Shown here piece after piece: positions 42,069 to 53,798 of a DNA stretch of 64,000 bases (its first letter is position 1; each line of letters starts with the position of its first letter). The notes beneath the pieces are model-generated. The model searched no databases. It was not told the DNA's origin and worked only from the letters and a program-made list of their open reading frames with translations. The translations under genes were made by a program, and so were the position numbers. The stretch lies in the NCBI GenBank assembly GCA_030220185.1, contig JASPKZ010007538.1:179501-243500 (forward strand), written 5' to 3'. This stretch comes from Diploptera punctata (taxonomy: Eukaryota; Arthropoda; Insecta; Blattodea; Blaberidae).

Positions 42069-42412
42069 TTTTCTGTATGTGAAGGTGCATTACGCATACT
42101 TCCCTACATATGTCATTGAGTGGTATACGGTCAACACATGAATTCAATGAGACATCTAGTAGTCAATTAAGGTATCATTTGGAGTGGAGGCCGGTTAAAT
42201 ATTGCTCAGAGGCACTAATATAGGCTTGAGGTTCTTTTATGAGGCTGAAAAATCTTCAGACTCGGATTGCACGGCTTAAAGTCCCTCGCGAACGAATTGC
42301 TCCTTGGAGTTCTCCACCCTAAAAAATCAATCGATCCCGGCCGGGTTTGAACCCGCAATCCTCGGAACTGGAGGAAAATAACATAACCACTTGACCACCG
42401 AGGCGCCCTAAT
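42069..42412 (-). mobile_element. SINE family A copy, intact tRNA-like head
   Basis: The minus strand begins GGGCGCCTCGGTGGTCAAGT (A box) and has GGGTTCAAACCC (B box), then GGACTTTAAGCCGTG and the family body. Best head of the family in the window. Confidence 0.8.
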
Positions 42413-42447
42413 ATCAATAAGATAAAAATTAAACATAACAAACATTA

Positions 42448-42695
42448 AAAATCATCGGAGAACATATTGTTTAAATAACTCACCTCATAGGATTCATGCT
42501 TCCATGATATCGCGATTTCAAACATAATCATGTTCATCGTCAGCCATAACTCGGAGTTATGGCTGACGATGAACATGATTATGTTTGAAATCGCGATATC
42601 ATGGAAGCATGAATCCTATGAGGTGAGTTATTTAAACAATATGTTCTCCGATGATTTTTAATGATTATACCTCATAATGTTTACTTCCCAACATT
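42448..42695. mobile_element. Fold-back element with hammerhead-like core (248 bp), 21-bp TSD
   Basis: A 21-bp sequence (AATTAAA(C/T)ATAAC...) is repeated on both sides at 42427-42447 and 42696-42716 with one mismatch. Positions 42448-42655 form a nearly perfect palindrome. The right arm reads CTGACGATGAACATG, then GTTTGAAATCGCGATATC, then ATGAGGTGAG. A 40-bp unpaired tail with CCTCATAATGTTTACTTCCC follows. Confidence 0.8.
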
Positions 42696-42711
42696 AATTA
42701 AATATAACAAA

Positions 42712-42712
<1 letters not shown>

Positions 42713-42770
<58 letters not shown>
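42713..42770. repeat. (ATT)n microsatellite
   Basis: About 19 ATT units directly after the fold-back element's TSD. Confidence 0.9.
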
Positions 42771-42773
<3 letters not shown>

Positions 42774-43204
42774 GGGATTAATTTTGAAAATGAAGAAAAC
42801 AAAATATTTATCAATTGGTGAACAAGAACAAAATTTAATTTTGGAGACTGGAGAAACAATAATATTTTATAGTGAGATCACATCCCTCCTTGATATCTTT
42901 ACCGTGTCGTGGTGGAGTGGCTTGTGTGCTTAAATGATTCCGAGAGCTATGCTGGCGGTAGCATTGCTGCCGATAGGGTTACCCATGCCGGACTGGTCGA
43001 AGGTGATAAGACACGAAAAAAGTACCTTGGTCGAAAGAGTGACGATATTCGATATTTCACGTAAAAATACAACCGTAAAGAAATGCAAACATGGGTTCAA
43101 CTGGGGTAAAATGTTCCGGAGGTCATCAAATAGTCCCCCATTCGGTTCTCCGGGCGGGGACTACTTCAGGGAACCCATGCCAAAGGCTCAAATATAGGGA
43201 CATG

Positions 43205-43832
43205 TTCCTAGGAACATGGAATGTTAGGACTTTATACAATAGCGGGGCGCTATAGGTATTAACCCGTGAATTAGATAAATCACCCTTGGATATAGTCGCT
43301 TTACAGGAAGTAAGATGGCCAGGAGTAGGCAGTCAGGAATCAGGAACCTTTGCATTATACTACGGGGGTGCAGAAAGAACTGAATTTGGAACGGGTTTTA
43401 TAGTCCGAAGGATCCTATCCGCTATCCGAGATATTAAGTTTGTTAGTGATAGAATATCATACATAATTCTAAAGAGTAAACGACATGATTTTGTAATCGC
43501 ACAGAAGATAAAGATAACAAGATCAATGATGAGTTCTATGAAGAATTAGAATGCTTATTTGATAGCCTTTCACAATATCACATGAAAATTTCGTAGGAGA
43601 TTTTAATGCAAAAGTGGGGCGGGAAGATGTATTCAAACAAACAATAGGCAAATTCAGTCTTCATGAAGATAGTAACGACAATGGGGTTAGATTTGCCACA
43701 TCGAAGAATCTCATTGTTAAGAGCACAACATTTCAGCATAAGGATATTCATAAATACACCTGGATGTCTCCAGATGGCAAAACTCGAAACCAGATAGATC
43801 ACGTATTAGTGGACAAACGCATGGCACAGTAG
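43205..43832 (+). pseudogene. RTE-like LINE endonuclease
   Basis: FLGTWNVRTLYNSGAL near 43206, then DIVALQEVRWPGVGSQESGT (Glu of the APE active site), GFIVRR, GDFNAKVGRE near 43600 and NQIDHVLVDKR near 43790. A segment between 43500 and 43540 is deleted and stops occur. Confidence 0.75.
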
Positions 43833-43981
43833 CATCATCGATGTTAGATCAGTTAGAGGGACAGACTGCAATTAGGATCAATATCTGGTCAGGGTGAAAA
43901 TCAGTCAACGGCTATCGGTAATGAGAGGAACAAACGCTAAAAAGATGATTCTGAAAAAATTGATTTAAAAAAAGTTGAAAA

Positions 43982-46058
43982 ATGAGTGAAATGCGGCAGG
44001 AATACCAAATTAAAATTGCTAATAGATTTGAAATACTGGAATCTTCAGATGACAATGTGGCAAACGAAGAAGAAACTGATATAAATAAAGAATGGGAGGC
44101 TATAAGAGATACAATTAAATTGTCAGCATCAGAAAGCATTGGTTATTTAAAAAAGAGGCAAAACAAGAAATGGTTTGTATGAAGAATGTCCCGACATTGT
44201 AAAGAAAAGAAAGCAAGCAAAAAATTAAATGGTTACACGAGCCAAATGAGGTAAATTTGGAGAAATTGGATAGTGTTAGACGGGAAACCACGAGGTTACT
44301 AAAGAGTAAAAAGAGGGCATATCTGAGAGAGAAGATTGATGATCTTGAAATGAGTGCAAAAGATAGGTACATTAGAGAATTATATCAGGAATTAGGATAG
44401 AGAAAAAAGGGTTTCAGGCTAGAAACAACCATAATTAGGAATGAAAATGGGGATATGATTGCAGATTCCAGGAGTATATTAAATAGATGGAAAAGTTACT
44501 TTAATCAATTATTAAATGTACATACAGAATAGGATATTGAAGAGGATCATTTACAGATAGCAGAAATGTTAATCGTAGAACCAAGTGCTTTAGAGGTTGA
44601 AATGGCGATAGAAAAATTGAAGCTGTATAGAGCATCAGGTTCAGATGAGATCCCAGCAGAACTAATAAAGTCGGGGGGGGGGGAGAAAAATTGATGGACA
44701 AGATACGCCAGTTGCTTAATATGATTTGGGATAAAGAAGATCTTCCAGATGAAGGGAAAGAATCGATTATCATATCAATTTATAAGAAAGGAGATAAAAC
44801 TGATTGTAACAACGTTACTTTCAACTTGGTACAAAATTCTAACAAATATATTAGTAAGCGGACTTACTCCTTATATTGATGAGATGCTAGGAGATCACCA
44901 ATGTGGATTTAGAAGAAACAGGTCTACAACAGATCAGATTCTTAGCTTAAACAGATTTTAGAAAATAAATGGGACTATAATGGTACTGTACATCAACTAT
45001 ATGTAGAATTAAAAAATGCATACGACTCAATTAAGAGGGAGAAGATATAGTATCCTGCTAAAGTTCGGAATTCCTAAAAAGTTAGACTTATACGAATGTG
45101 TCTAAATGGTACAAAGAGTAGGGTGCGTGTAGGCAAACATTTTTCGGATACTTTTGAAATCCAGAATGGGTTCATGCAAGGAGATGCACTATCTCCTCAA
45201 CTATCTAATTTTGTATTAGAGCATGCCATCAAATCTTTAGAAGATGAAGAAGGCCTGCAACTCAATGGTATTAATGAGCTGTTAGTTTATGCTGATGATG
45301 TAGTACTATTGGGCAATAGCGAGGAGATACTCAAGGCCAACACACACACACACTATTGAGTAACACTAAGAAATTTGGACTGGAAGTAAATATCAATAAA
45401 ACTAAATATATGGTCACACATAAAAATACATTATATAATGGAAATGGACAGCTAATGACAAATGAGGGAAATTTTGAGGAAGTGGCTGAATTCAAATAAC
45501 TAGGAACAATAATCACAAACAGGAATGAGATACACAAGGAAATTAAACATGGGCTCAATTCTGGAAATGCGTGTTATTATACATTTTAAAGACTATTGAC
45601 TTCCCAACTCCTTTTAAAAAACGTTAATCTGAAAATAAATATATAAAACTATTATTCTACCAGTTATATTATATGGATGAGAAACGTGGACTATTACTTT
45701 AAGGAGGAAAGGAGAGTATTTGAGAATAAAATTCTTAGGAAAATGTTTGAACCAAAGATAAATGAACAGAGGTGAATGGAGAAGACTCCATAACAGTGAA
45801 TTGCATGTTCTTTATAGGAAGCCAGATATAATGAGAACAGTTAAGTCTCGTAGACTACGATGGGCAGGATATGTGGCACGAATGGGGAATGAAAAACGTG
45901 CATGGAAGCTTCTTGTAGGAAAACCAGAGGGAAAACGCCCAGAAGGTAGACCAATAATGAGGTGGGAGAATAACATTAACTATGATTTGAGGGAAGTAGA
46001 TTATACAAGGGATGATTGGAAAACATTGGCTCAGGATAGGGATATATGGAGAACTTAG
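43982..46058 (+). pseudogene. RTE-like LINE reverse transcriptase and C-terminal domain
   Basis: Pieces: RWKSYFNQLLN near 44490, EIPAELIKSGG near 44650, ESIIISIYKKGDKTDCNN near 44760, GDHQCGFRRNRSTTDQI near 44890, FEIQNGFMQGDALSPQLSNF near 45155, LLVYADDVVLLGNSEE near 45280 (YADD catalytic box), then WRRLHNSELHVLYRKPD and RRLRWAGYVARMGNEKRAWK (45762-46058). Frameshifts near 44700, 44960, 45355 and 45580. Confidence 0.8.
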
Positions 46059-46095
46059 GTCCGGGCGGGCATGAACCTACGGGTTCCATAGTGCC

Positions 46096-46261
46096 AGTGA
46101 GATTGTTAGTGAATGAGATCACATATTTAGGAATTAAAATAAATAAAAATGTAAGTTATGAAGAAGAAATAAGAAGTATAAATAATAAAAGAAAATTTGT
46201 AATTGTTTGCCTCAATGGAATATTGTGGGATAAAAATATAAGTAATAAAAATAAAATGAAT
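46096..46261 (+). pseudogene. Second LINE family, RT thumb, 5' side of a split copy
   Basis: EITYLGIKINKNVSYEEEIR and GILWDKNISNKNKMNIYHI, cut by the PLE cluster. The continuation is at 49295-49706. Confidence 0.7.
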
Positions 46262-46336
46262 ATATATCATATATTGTTTATTTTTAATATTTCACTCACC
46301 TCATACTTCATAATTCATAGCAGACCCAGGGTTTCT

Positions 46337-48121
46337 TCACATCTTTTGTGACATTCTCAATGCTGCGTCACGTTCACAACTGACGTCCAACGGCCTTCTA
46401 TCCTGCAGACTGACCTCCGCGCCATCTGGTGGCCGACCGAAGAATTTCCAAATCAGTCCTCTTTCTTTATAACCGGGTATTTCAAAATTCATAGTTGTAT
46501 TTTCATTCTTGCATATGTAAATTTTTTCCCAAATTGTGAGTTCCTTCGGTTTTTCCAATTGTTAAGTAATTTTGTTTTTGGTTTCTATTCTAAATGTTTT
46601 TCTGACCAGGCATGTGCAGCTATTGCAGATTTTTCGGTTTCTCCATTTTTAAACATTTCTGAGGTGTTCTTTTAATCTTGTATTTAGATTCCTTTTTGTT
46701 TTTCCTATGTATATCTTTTCACAATCTTTACAATTAATTTGATAAATTCCCGATTTTTTGCAGTCTTCAATCTTTTCATTTTTGTTGGTTTTTATTAAAT
46801 TACCTAAGCTGTAATAATTTTTAGGTGCTAATTTAATGTTGAATTTGTTGAATTTTTTTATTGTTTATTTTTAATATTTCACTCACCTCATACTTCATAA
46901 TTCATAGCAGACCCTGGGTTTCTTCACATCTTTTGTGACATTCTCAATGCTGCGTCACGTTCACAACTGACGTCCAACGGCCTTCTATCCTGCAGACTGA
47001 CCTCCGCGCCATCTGGTGGCCGACCGAAGAATTTCCAAAATCAGTCCTCTTTTCTTTATAACCGGGTATTTCAAAATTCATAGTTGTATTTTCATTCTTG
47101 CATATGTAAATTTTTTCCAAAATTGTGAGTTCCTTCGGTTTTTCCAATTGTTTAAGTAATTTTGTTTTGGTTTCTATTCTATGTGTTTCTGACCAGGCAT
47201 GTGCAGCTATTGCAGATTTTTCGGTTTCTCCATTTTAAACATTTCTGAGGTGTTCTTTTAATCTTGTATTTAGATTCCTTTTTGTTTTTCCTATGTATAT
47301 CTTTTCACAATCTTTACAATTAATTTGACTATTTAACTCATGCCCCAAATGGGAGTCAATGACCAATCACGTTTCAATGATTTCTGTTTTACAAACAATC
47401 AGGAGACGTGTTTCACGAAATAATTATCAACGTTAGGATTATCATATATTAAGCAAAGCTCCTCCTTTTTAATATTCTGAACAGGTCTGACCGTTATTTT
47501 GCAGTGACTGAGCCTATAACAAATACGGCTACCAGATTGTATATAATAGTGCTTACATGTCAACATTTGTAGCAATTGATTATACCACCAAAAAAGAAAC
47601 CACTGTTTGCACTTTCTTAAATGTATACGACATCAAAAATGAATTAATATACAGATTGATGTGTTTCATTTTTTCTCCACTAGAGAGCATTCTTACAATA
47701 TTGCGTTCCTTTGGCAATAAATAGTATGATCTGGTTGCAGTGATAAACAAAAGAAGCAGTAGAGCGTAGGCTACCTATCGTTTCTCATTAGTTTTCAAAC
47801 ATCACCGTTTACTTTAAAATAAAAATATTTTTAAATAACTGTAGTTAAATAATGATTTGTGAGTAAACAGCTTTATTTTATTCGTTAAATAGTCCTAACA
47901 AATGCCACTCTTGATTTCCAAATTCTCTAGATAAATTCACTCCTCACTTCGTGAGTCGTGAATTTATCGATAATTTGGAAATCACTCGTGGCATTACTTA
48001 TGATAAATTCCCGATTTTTTGCAGTCTTCAATCTTTTCATTTTTGTTGGTTTTTATTAAATTACCTAAGCTGTAATCATTTTTAGGTGCTAATTTAATGT
48101 TGAATATGTTGATTTTTTTTT
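46337..48121 (-). pseudogene. PLE GIY-YIG endonuclease remnants, two tandem truncated copies
   Basis: Minus strand, both copies: CKDCEKIYIGKTKRNLNTR around 46700 and 47280, then EKSAIAAHAWS(E)KH-type sequence, KPKELTIWEKIYICKNENTT (46558) and its twin KPKELTILEKIYICKNENTT (47147). RT is absent. Confidence 0.7.
47329..48000. mobile_element. MITE family H, 672 bp, inserted in a PLE copy
   Basis: The empty site is visible in the first tandem PLE copy (46733-46745: AATTTGATAAATTCCCG). TGA is duplicated (47326-47328 and 48001-48003). The ends CTATTTAACTCATGCCCC and GGCATTACTTA match 27533-27972 inverted. The subterminal hairpin (47915-47995) is kept. Confidence 0.8.
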
Positions 48122-48131
48122 TTTACATTCT

Positions 48132-49188
48132 TTGATGTTTAAATTTTGGAGAAGATATGTAGATGATATCATAGCAATAGTAAAAGAGAAACAATTAGAA
48201 GATGCCATTAAACTGTTAAATATTCAAAATAAAACTATCAAATTTACAATGGAAATAGAAAATAATCATGAAATACCATTTTTAGACCTTAAATTGATTA
48301 GGAATGAAGAAAAAAAGAAAATCGAATTTGGAATCTACAGAAAAGAAACTCACATCGACAATTATATAAAAGCTACTGGATTTAACCATTTTTCACACAA
48401 CAGCAGTATTAATAGTTTAACACAACAGACTTGTAAATGTCCCCATGAGCAAAGAAAAATTACAATAAAGAGAAAGAACACATCATAAAAATTGCTAAGG
48501 ATAATGGTTTTTCAAAAAAAGATGATACACAACAAAAATAAATAAATTCAAAGAACAAAAAGTCATCAATGAAAGTACTCTTCAGACAGATAAAAATATA
48601 GGCAAAAAAATTCAAGAAGTTCACATACCATCCTTTGGTATTTTGACAAGTTTCAAAAAAAAAAAAATTTTCAACAAATTCAACATTAAATTAGCACCGA
48701 AAATGATTACAGCTTAGGTAATTTAAATAAAACCAACAAAAATGAAAAGATTGAAGACTGCAAAAAATCGGGAATTTATCAAATTAATTGTAAAGATTGT
48801 GAAAAGATATACATAGGAAAAACAAAAAGGAATCTAAATACAAGATTAAAAGAACACCTCAGAAATGTTAAAAAATGGAGAAACCGAAAAATCTGCAATA
48901 GCTGCACATGCCTGGTCAGAAAAACATAGAATAGAAACCAAAACAAAATTTCTTAAACAATTGGAAAAAACCGAAGGAAACTCACAATTTGGGAAAAAAT
49001 TTACATATGCCAAGAATGAAAATACAACTATGAATTTTGAAATACCCGGTTATAAAGAAAGAGGACTGATTTGGAAACTTCTGTCGGTCGGCCACCAGAT
49101 GGCGCAGAGGTCAGTCTGCAGGATAGAAGGCCGTTGGACGTCAGTTGTGAACGTTGACGCAGCATTGAGAATGTCACAAAAGATGTGA
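48132..49188 (+). pseudogene. PLE reverse transcriptase end and GIY-YIG endonuclease
   Basis: RT: FWRRYVDDIIAIVKEKQLED (YVDD), FTMEIENNHEIPFLDLKLI, GIYRKETHIDNYIKATG. A frameshifted linker follows. The GIY-YIG part is KSGIYQINCKDCEKIYIGKT (near 48770), KRNLNTRLKEHLRN, then EKSAIAAHAWSEKHRIE in the 48865-49188 frame. Only the RT palm end and the endonuclease remain. Confidence 0.8.
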
Positions 49189-49294
49189 AGAAAACCCAGG
49201 GTCTGCTATGAATTATGAAGTATGAGGTGAGTGAAATATTAAAAATAAACAATATTAAAAAACCTCATAGTGTTATTTCCTATCTACATAACTT

Positions 49295-49706
49295 AATATA
49301 TAATATAATTGTTAAAAGCATCATTACCTATGGAGCAGAATCTTGGCCATTAACAACAAAAACAAATAAGTATATTTTGACAACGGAAATGGATTTTATA
49401 CGAAGGGCAGCAAGTATTTCAAGAAGAGAAAAAAATAGGAACTCAGTTATAAGGGAGAAAATGAAGATTGAAGACACTATTTTAGATTATATTGAAACTC
49501 AGCAATTAAGATGGTACGGACTTACCCAGCGAATGGATGAGGATCGGCTACCAAAATGTGTTTTTGGGTGGAAACCTGAGGGAAGACGAGGCAGAGGAAG
49601 ACCTAAAACCTCCTGGAGTCAGGGAATATATTTACACATGAAGGAGAAACATCTACAATCAGGAAATTGGATGGACCGACACAATTGGCTATTTGGAATC
49701 GGATGA
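49295..49706 (+). pseudogene. Second LINE family, C-terminal domain, 3' side of the split copy
   Basis: IIVKSIITYGAESWPLTTKT, TEMDFIRRAASISRREKNRN, QLRWYGLTQRMDEDRLPK, GRRGRGRPKTSW and WMDRHNWLFGIG follow directly the reading cut at 46261. ATT repeats after 49748 are the probable 3' tail. Confidence 0.8.
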
Positions 49707-49739
49707 TGTCAAAGACATTAATCAACCGATGATCTATCT

Positions 49740-49746
49740 ATATATC

Positions 49747-49778
<32 letters not shown>

Positions 49779-49915
49779 TATTATTATTATTAATAATTAT
49801 TATTATTACCAGCTTCATAGGTTAGTGGTATTTCATGTGGTCCTGGATTCGATTTCTGGCTAGACCACAATATATATATATATATAGATATATATAGATA
49901 TATATATATATGGTA
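49740..49915. repeat. ATT- and TA-type simple repeats
   Basis: (ATT)n at 49748-49808 and TA-rich repeats at 49870-49912. Confidence 0.85.
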
Positions 49916-49924
49916 TGATATAAA

Positions 49925-50164
49925 AATAAATGCCTGGACGTGGATTCGAACCCGGAACTCTGAGTCTGTACCTCAGCGTGTTATCCATTATACCACCAGT
50001 CGAATCCAATTCAAACACTTATTTTTCTTATATATGTATTATATTCTCCATTATTACTAGATGTCGCGAGAACTCGGGTCTTCACTGCCATCTAGTAGCT
50101 GACTATAATAAGTAAGCAAATTAAAGAGAATATTTTTACTTTATAGCAGTGACGCTTTATCGAT

Positions 50165-50175
<11 letters not shown>
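49925..50175 (-). mobile_element. SINE family C (tRNA-Gln-like head)
   Basis: The minus strand has GGTATAATGGATAACACGC (A box region) and GGGTTCGAATCCACG (B box). Left of it on the sense strand comes a body with CCATCTAGTA and TTAAAGAGAATATTTTTACT, shared with 62581-63100. Confidence 0.7.
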
Positions 50176-50205
<30 letters not shown>

Positions 50206-50214
50206 AAGCGAATT

Positions 50215-50395
50215 ATTCTTGTGGTCGCCCATGGTCTGGATTTATGTTCGGTTTAGGTTTAAGGACTTTCCCGGGGTTTAATTATCATTTATCTCCCCAT
50301 CATATCATCGGAGAAACATAACTCCACCTTCCAGGTGCCCATACTTAAGAAGTGGGTTACAATTCCGCCAATGCCAGGGAGAATAGCAGAAATGT
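50215..50395 (+). mobile_element. SINE fragment with family-B-like tail
   Basis: GGTCGCCCATGGTCTGGATT then CCTTCCAGGTGCCCATACTT and AAGTGGGTTACAATTCCGCC, similar to the tail at 5690-5756. Confidence 0.5.
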
Positions 50396-50462
50396 ATTAT
50401 AGAAAAACTGGATGCATTGATAAAAATACTATTATTATTATTGTTACTGTTATTGTTATTAT

Positions 50463-50858
50463 TATTTAGAACAAGAACTTATGTCGATGGAAATGGATTT
50501 CTTAAGGAGAACAGCAAGATGTTTAAAATTAGAAAAAAATAAGAAATACTGTCATACGAGAAAAAATGAATATTAGATATTCAATAGTAGATTATATAAT
50601 ATATTAGCAATTAAATTAGTATGGGCATGTATGCCGAATGCAAGAAGAAAGGTTACCCAGAAAAACATTGGAATGTTGTTCACCTGAAAGAAGAAGGATA
50701 GGAAGACCTCGAAACTCGTGGATGTAAAAAATAAGAACTGGAATGCGAACAAGAGGACTGGAGGACATGGGGAGGATGGATAGAGACGAATGGGGAAGGA
50801 AAATAAAGCTTTAGGCACAGAAAGATGTGTAAACTTTAAAAATCTGTATATAATTAAG

Positions 50859-50925
<67 letters not shown>
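50463..50925 (+). pseudogene. LINE C-terminal fragment with (ATT)n tail
   Basis: LMSMEMDFLRRTARCLKLEK, then RKTLECCSPERRRIGRPRNS across frames: same family as 49295-49706. ATT repeats run from 50860 to 50925. Confidence 0.7.
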
Positions 50926-50927
<2 letters not shown>

Positions 50928-50959
50928 CTTCATATTTCGCTAAAAAATAATTTCTGCAA

Positions 50960-51715
50960 ATGTAATTGTGATGGGATAAATGAGTAAAATTTGAAAAACA
51001 AAAAAGTGTATCCTGGAAAGCCAAACAGTACTCAATATTTTTGGCTGGGGCTGGGTCCACCTGCTGACAAATGCCACTGTTAATTACATCTTGGTTTTTT
51101 TAGTCATACTCGCTCCATATTTACAATCCAAATTTAGAACATAAAAATGTGTTAAAACTTACTAGTTAGATATTGTTTTATGCTGAGCTGAACAACCATC
51201 TGTAGGGGCAATATTGTTGTAGTGACGTCAAGAGTGGGATGAGCGTGTTCAGACAGTAGTACTATATTACTCGGCCAAGTTAAATTTGCACCGGAAAATA
51301 CGCTAAGAATGTGTTGTCCCTTCTCTTCCTTCTCGTACTATGTTGCCACTTCCTGTCCCCTGTGTTGTATTATTTGACTTGGTGGGAAGCGCTGGTAAAT
51401 ACTGTAATTTTTAAACAATCCGACGCCTATTCTTTTCATTGACCAAAAGAATAATCCGGCAACCATGGTATTATTGGGGAATGAGCTGTATTTCCTTTGC
51501 CTTCCTCATTATATGTTGCCAGTTCCCATCCGCTATGTTATATTGTGAGGCTGGTAATAGAGAGATGACAAACACCGTGATTTTAAGTGATCCGAAACCT
51601 TCAGCAGTCGTTGACTAAACGACTAATTTGACAATCATGTAATGATTTTTTACACGTGTTTAGGGATTTTGTCTTCTATGGATAAATTGTTTGGCGACAT
51701 TTGCGCTAACACACT
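50960..51715. other. Intron sequence, no gene recognised
   Basis: The segments 51200-51430 and 51440-51660 resemble each other loosely (both include GTTGCCA, CTTCC and TGTGTTGTATT/ATGTTATATT words), perhaps an old duplication. No frame of interest. Confidence 0.35.
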
Positions 51716-51719
51716 TCTT

Positions 51720-52095
51720 ACTTTAAGGGAGGATAAAACATTACGAGTTAATGAGAATAAAATTCTTAGGAACATTTTTGGACTTCAGAAATATGAACGG
51801 ACAGGTGAATGAAGAAAACTAAATAACTGTGAGCTACATGAACTTTATAGCACAAGAATTAAGTCTCGTAGACGCGATGAGCAGGACATAAGGCACAAAT
51901 GGAAATGGGGCATGGAAACATATTGTAGGAAAATCAGAGGGAAAATACCCAGTTGCTAGACCAAGAATGAGGTGGGAGAATAACATTAACCATGATTTGA
52001 GGGAAGTAGATTATACAGGGGATGTTTTGAAAACATTATCTCGGGACACGGATGTATTGAGCGCGGTCATGAATCTATGGGTTCGATAGCGTCAG
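51720..52095 (+). pseudogene. RTE-like LINE C-terminal fragment
   Basis: NKILRNIFGLQKYERTGE, RPRMRWENNINHDLREVDYT and the 3' end words GTCATGAATCTATGGGTTCG match the copy at 56077-56880, with many changes. Confidence 0.7.
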
Positions 52096-52179
52096 TGAGT
52101 TATTTATTTTGCGCTAATATACTGTCCCTTTAGCCGCGAAGACTTAATTTTGGCGAGTAATACACTCTCAAAGTCGGCT

Positions 52180-53003
52180 GCGGTGAACTTCTGTTCCTTG
52201 CCTCTGGTCCCGATGGTCGTGGGTTCAAACCCCCGACCGGGGTCGATGGTTTTTTTTAGGATAGTAAAATCCAAGGAGCAAGTCCTCCAGGAGGGACTTT
52301 AAGCCGTGGGTCCCGAGTCTGATGATTTTCAGGATCGTAATAGATCCTTAAGCCTGAATAAAGAGGCCTCTAAGAAAATTACCGACCTCCTTCATCCTTG
52401 TAATACCTTATTTGCCTGCTAAATGTCTCATTGGATCAGTATGTTGACCGCAATCAGTCATTACATCCTTTTAGGACAAAAGTGTAGCTAAATTAATTTA
52501 GTCTACATCAGATTCAACCCAGGAAGTTCCTGTGTGTTTGGAATAGGGAATTGGGGTTTCATTTTAACAGTATTTTCTTGAGAGAAATCCTTAAATAAAA
52601 CTGAAGTATACAACACAACAGGTACAGAGTTGTAAGTTGTACCGTCCAAGCCACCCTCTCTTAAAAAAAAACAGTTACCACTTGTCACTGAGCTCTTGCG
52701 GACCTGTACTATCCTGTGTGAAAGTGTTGACTCTCATATTTACTATAAAACTAGTTTACATGCCGTAAAAGAAAAACTATGTTTTTTAAATGTATAATAC
52801 ATAGATTTGGAAAAAAGTACTGCTAACCTTCCCCCTCCCTAAACAAACAAATACGGTTATTATGAGTTTGGCAACATCTACCCCCTGTACTTAGGGGGAC
52901 ACTGGCATAGCCCATAAGGTCTGTAATAACTTCCTGGGTTGAATTAGAGTGTAGTAACTCCTAACAAAGGAGATGCTAAGGCCCAAGATTGGGCTGTTAC
53001 ACT
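52180..53003 (+). mobile_element. SINE family A copy interrupted by a MITE
   Basis: Head with GGGTTCAAACCCCC and the same body as 3245-3610. The tail TAACTCCTAACAAAGGAGA follows after a 446-bp insertion. Confidence 0.8.
52506..52951. mobile_element. Tc1/mariner-type MITE in SINE A, TA TSD
   Basis: Ends CATCAGATTCAACCCAGGAA and, inverted, CACTCTAATTCAACCCAGGA; TA at 52504-52505 and 52952-52953. The SINE copy at 3560-3575 shows the unfilled site (GTCTAGTAC). No transposase. Confidence 0.8.
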
Positions 53004-53502
53004 ATTGTAGATAGAATACATTTTCAAAACATAGGCGTACTATTGTCTGTCCAACTGATCTGTGGTCCCGTAAGATATGCGAACTAAAGCCTACATCCCT
53101 TTCTTCCACGGTAAATCATCTCCCTCCTTGCATTTATATATATATATATATATATATATCTTTGCTATCTCTCTCTTGCACTTGCTACTCAACTCCAACC
53201 TTGCATTATTCAATATTCAAGAGCCATGACACTCGGGGAAGTTTGGCAACATCCCTACTCAATAAGTTACCGTGGCTGCTGTTTGACGTAGTGGGAGGGG
53301 AGTGCGGTGAAATGGTGTGAGTATAGACGTGTACTTTTCTAAGAACGATGTCAGTGCTGTAGGGGCGCAGATCCATATACTTGTGTTATTGAAAACAGTA
53401 AGACTGCTGGTGGCAGCTTGAAGGTGAACGTTTCTGGATTAATGTATACTATTTCTTCCTCCCTGCAACGAGTTGTTCAGCTCAGCACATCGAAACAGTT
53501 AC

Positions 53503-53723
53503 CTGAACAGTGAAGTAAATAGTTGCCATTGAACCAACCATGTAAATGCCAATCAGATGGACAGCTGGAACTTTAGACTCTTGGAAATTCGCCATCAAGG
53601 TCAGACCTACACAGGCTCCTATCCCAATTGCAAAACAACATGAATTCAGGTTTTGACTCACCTTATTTTCAGTGATTGGAAAATCTTGGATTTGTCTGTA
53701 TTTTATATATACTACCATAAGAC
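53503..53723 (-). CDS. DRAM/TMEM150-like gene, second visible exon
   Basis: The acceptor AAGTTATTTTTGCAG ends at 53724; the donor CAG|GTAACT follows 53503. Phase is 1 at entry and 0 at exit (221 nt). It encodes LMVVYIKYRQIQDFPITENK, NLNSCCFAIGIGACVGLTLM (helix), ANFQESKVPAVHLIG and IYMVGSMATIYFTVQ (helix). ANFQE followed by a His and an aromatic-rich helix is the family core (VANFQ...H..GA in DRAM2). A GTGAGT word inside the exon at 53659-53664 resembles a donor, but the frame and family match run through it. Confidence 0.9.
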
Positions 53724-53798
53724 CTGCAAAAATAACTTATTATTGTTGTTGTCTCTTACTTTAAGGGCGGAAAAAATTACGAGTATTTGAGAACACGC

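Larger units (their letters stand above)
42895..46095 (+). mobile_element. RTE-like LINE, long but decayed copy
   Basis: Order: 5' region (42895-43200), APE endonuclease (43205-43830), RT (43980-45560) and C-terminal domain (45680-46058), ending GTTCCATAGTGCCAGTGAG as in the copies at 56865 and 60250. Many stops and frameshifts. This is the longest copy of the family in the window. Confidence 0.75.
46262..49290. mobile_element. PLE cluster: two minus-strand copies and one plus-strand copy
   Basis: 46262-46860 and 46861-48121 are head-to-tail copies on the minus strand, both starting TTGTTTATTTTTAATATTTC and CTCACCTCATACTTC; the second is interrupted by a 672-bp MITE. 48132-49255 is the inverted plus-strand copy and the most complete. 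The far right has the family tail CCTCATAGTGTTATTTCC. The whole cluster splits a LINE ORF. The flanks share an imperfect ~17-bp ATATAT.ATATA.TTGTT sequence. Confidence 0.8.

Noticed and set aside
53659..53664. GTGAGT donor-like word inside the second visible host exon
   Set aside because: The reading frame and the family match continue through it, and a better donor (CAG|GTAACT) with the right phase lies at 53503.
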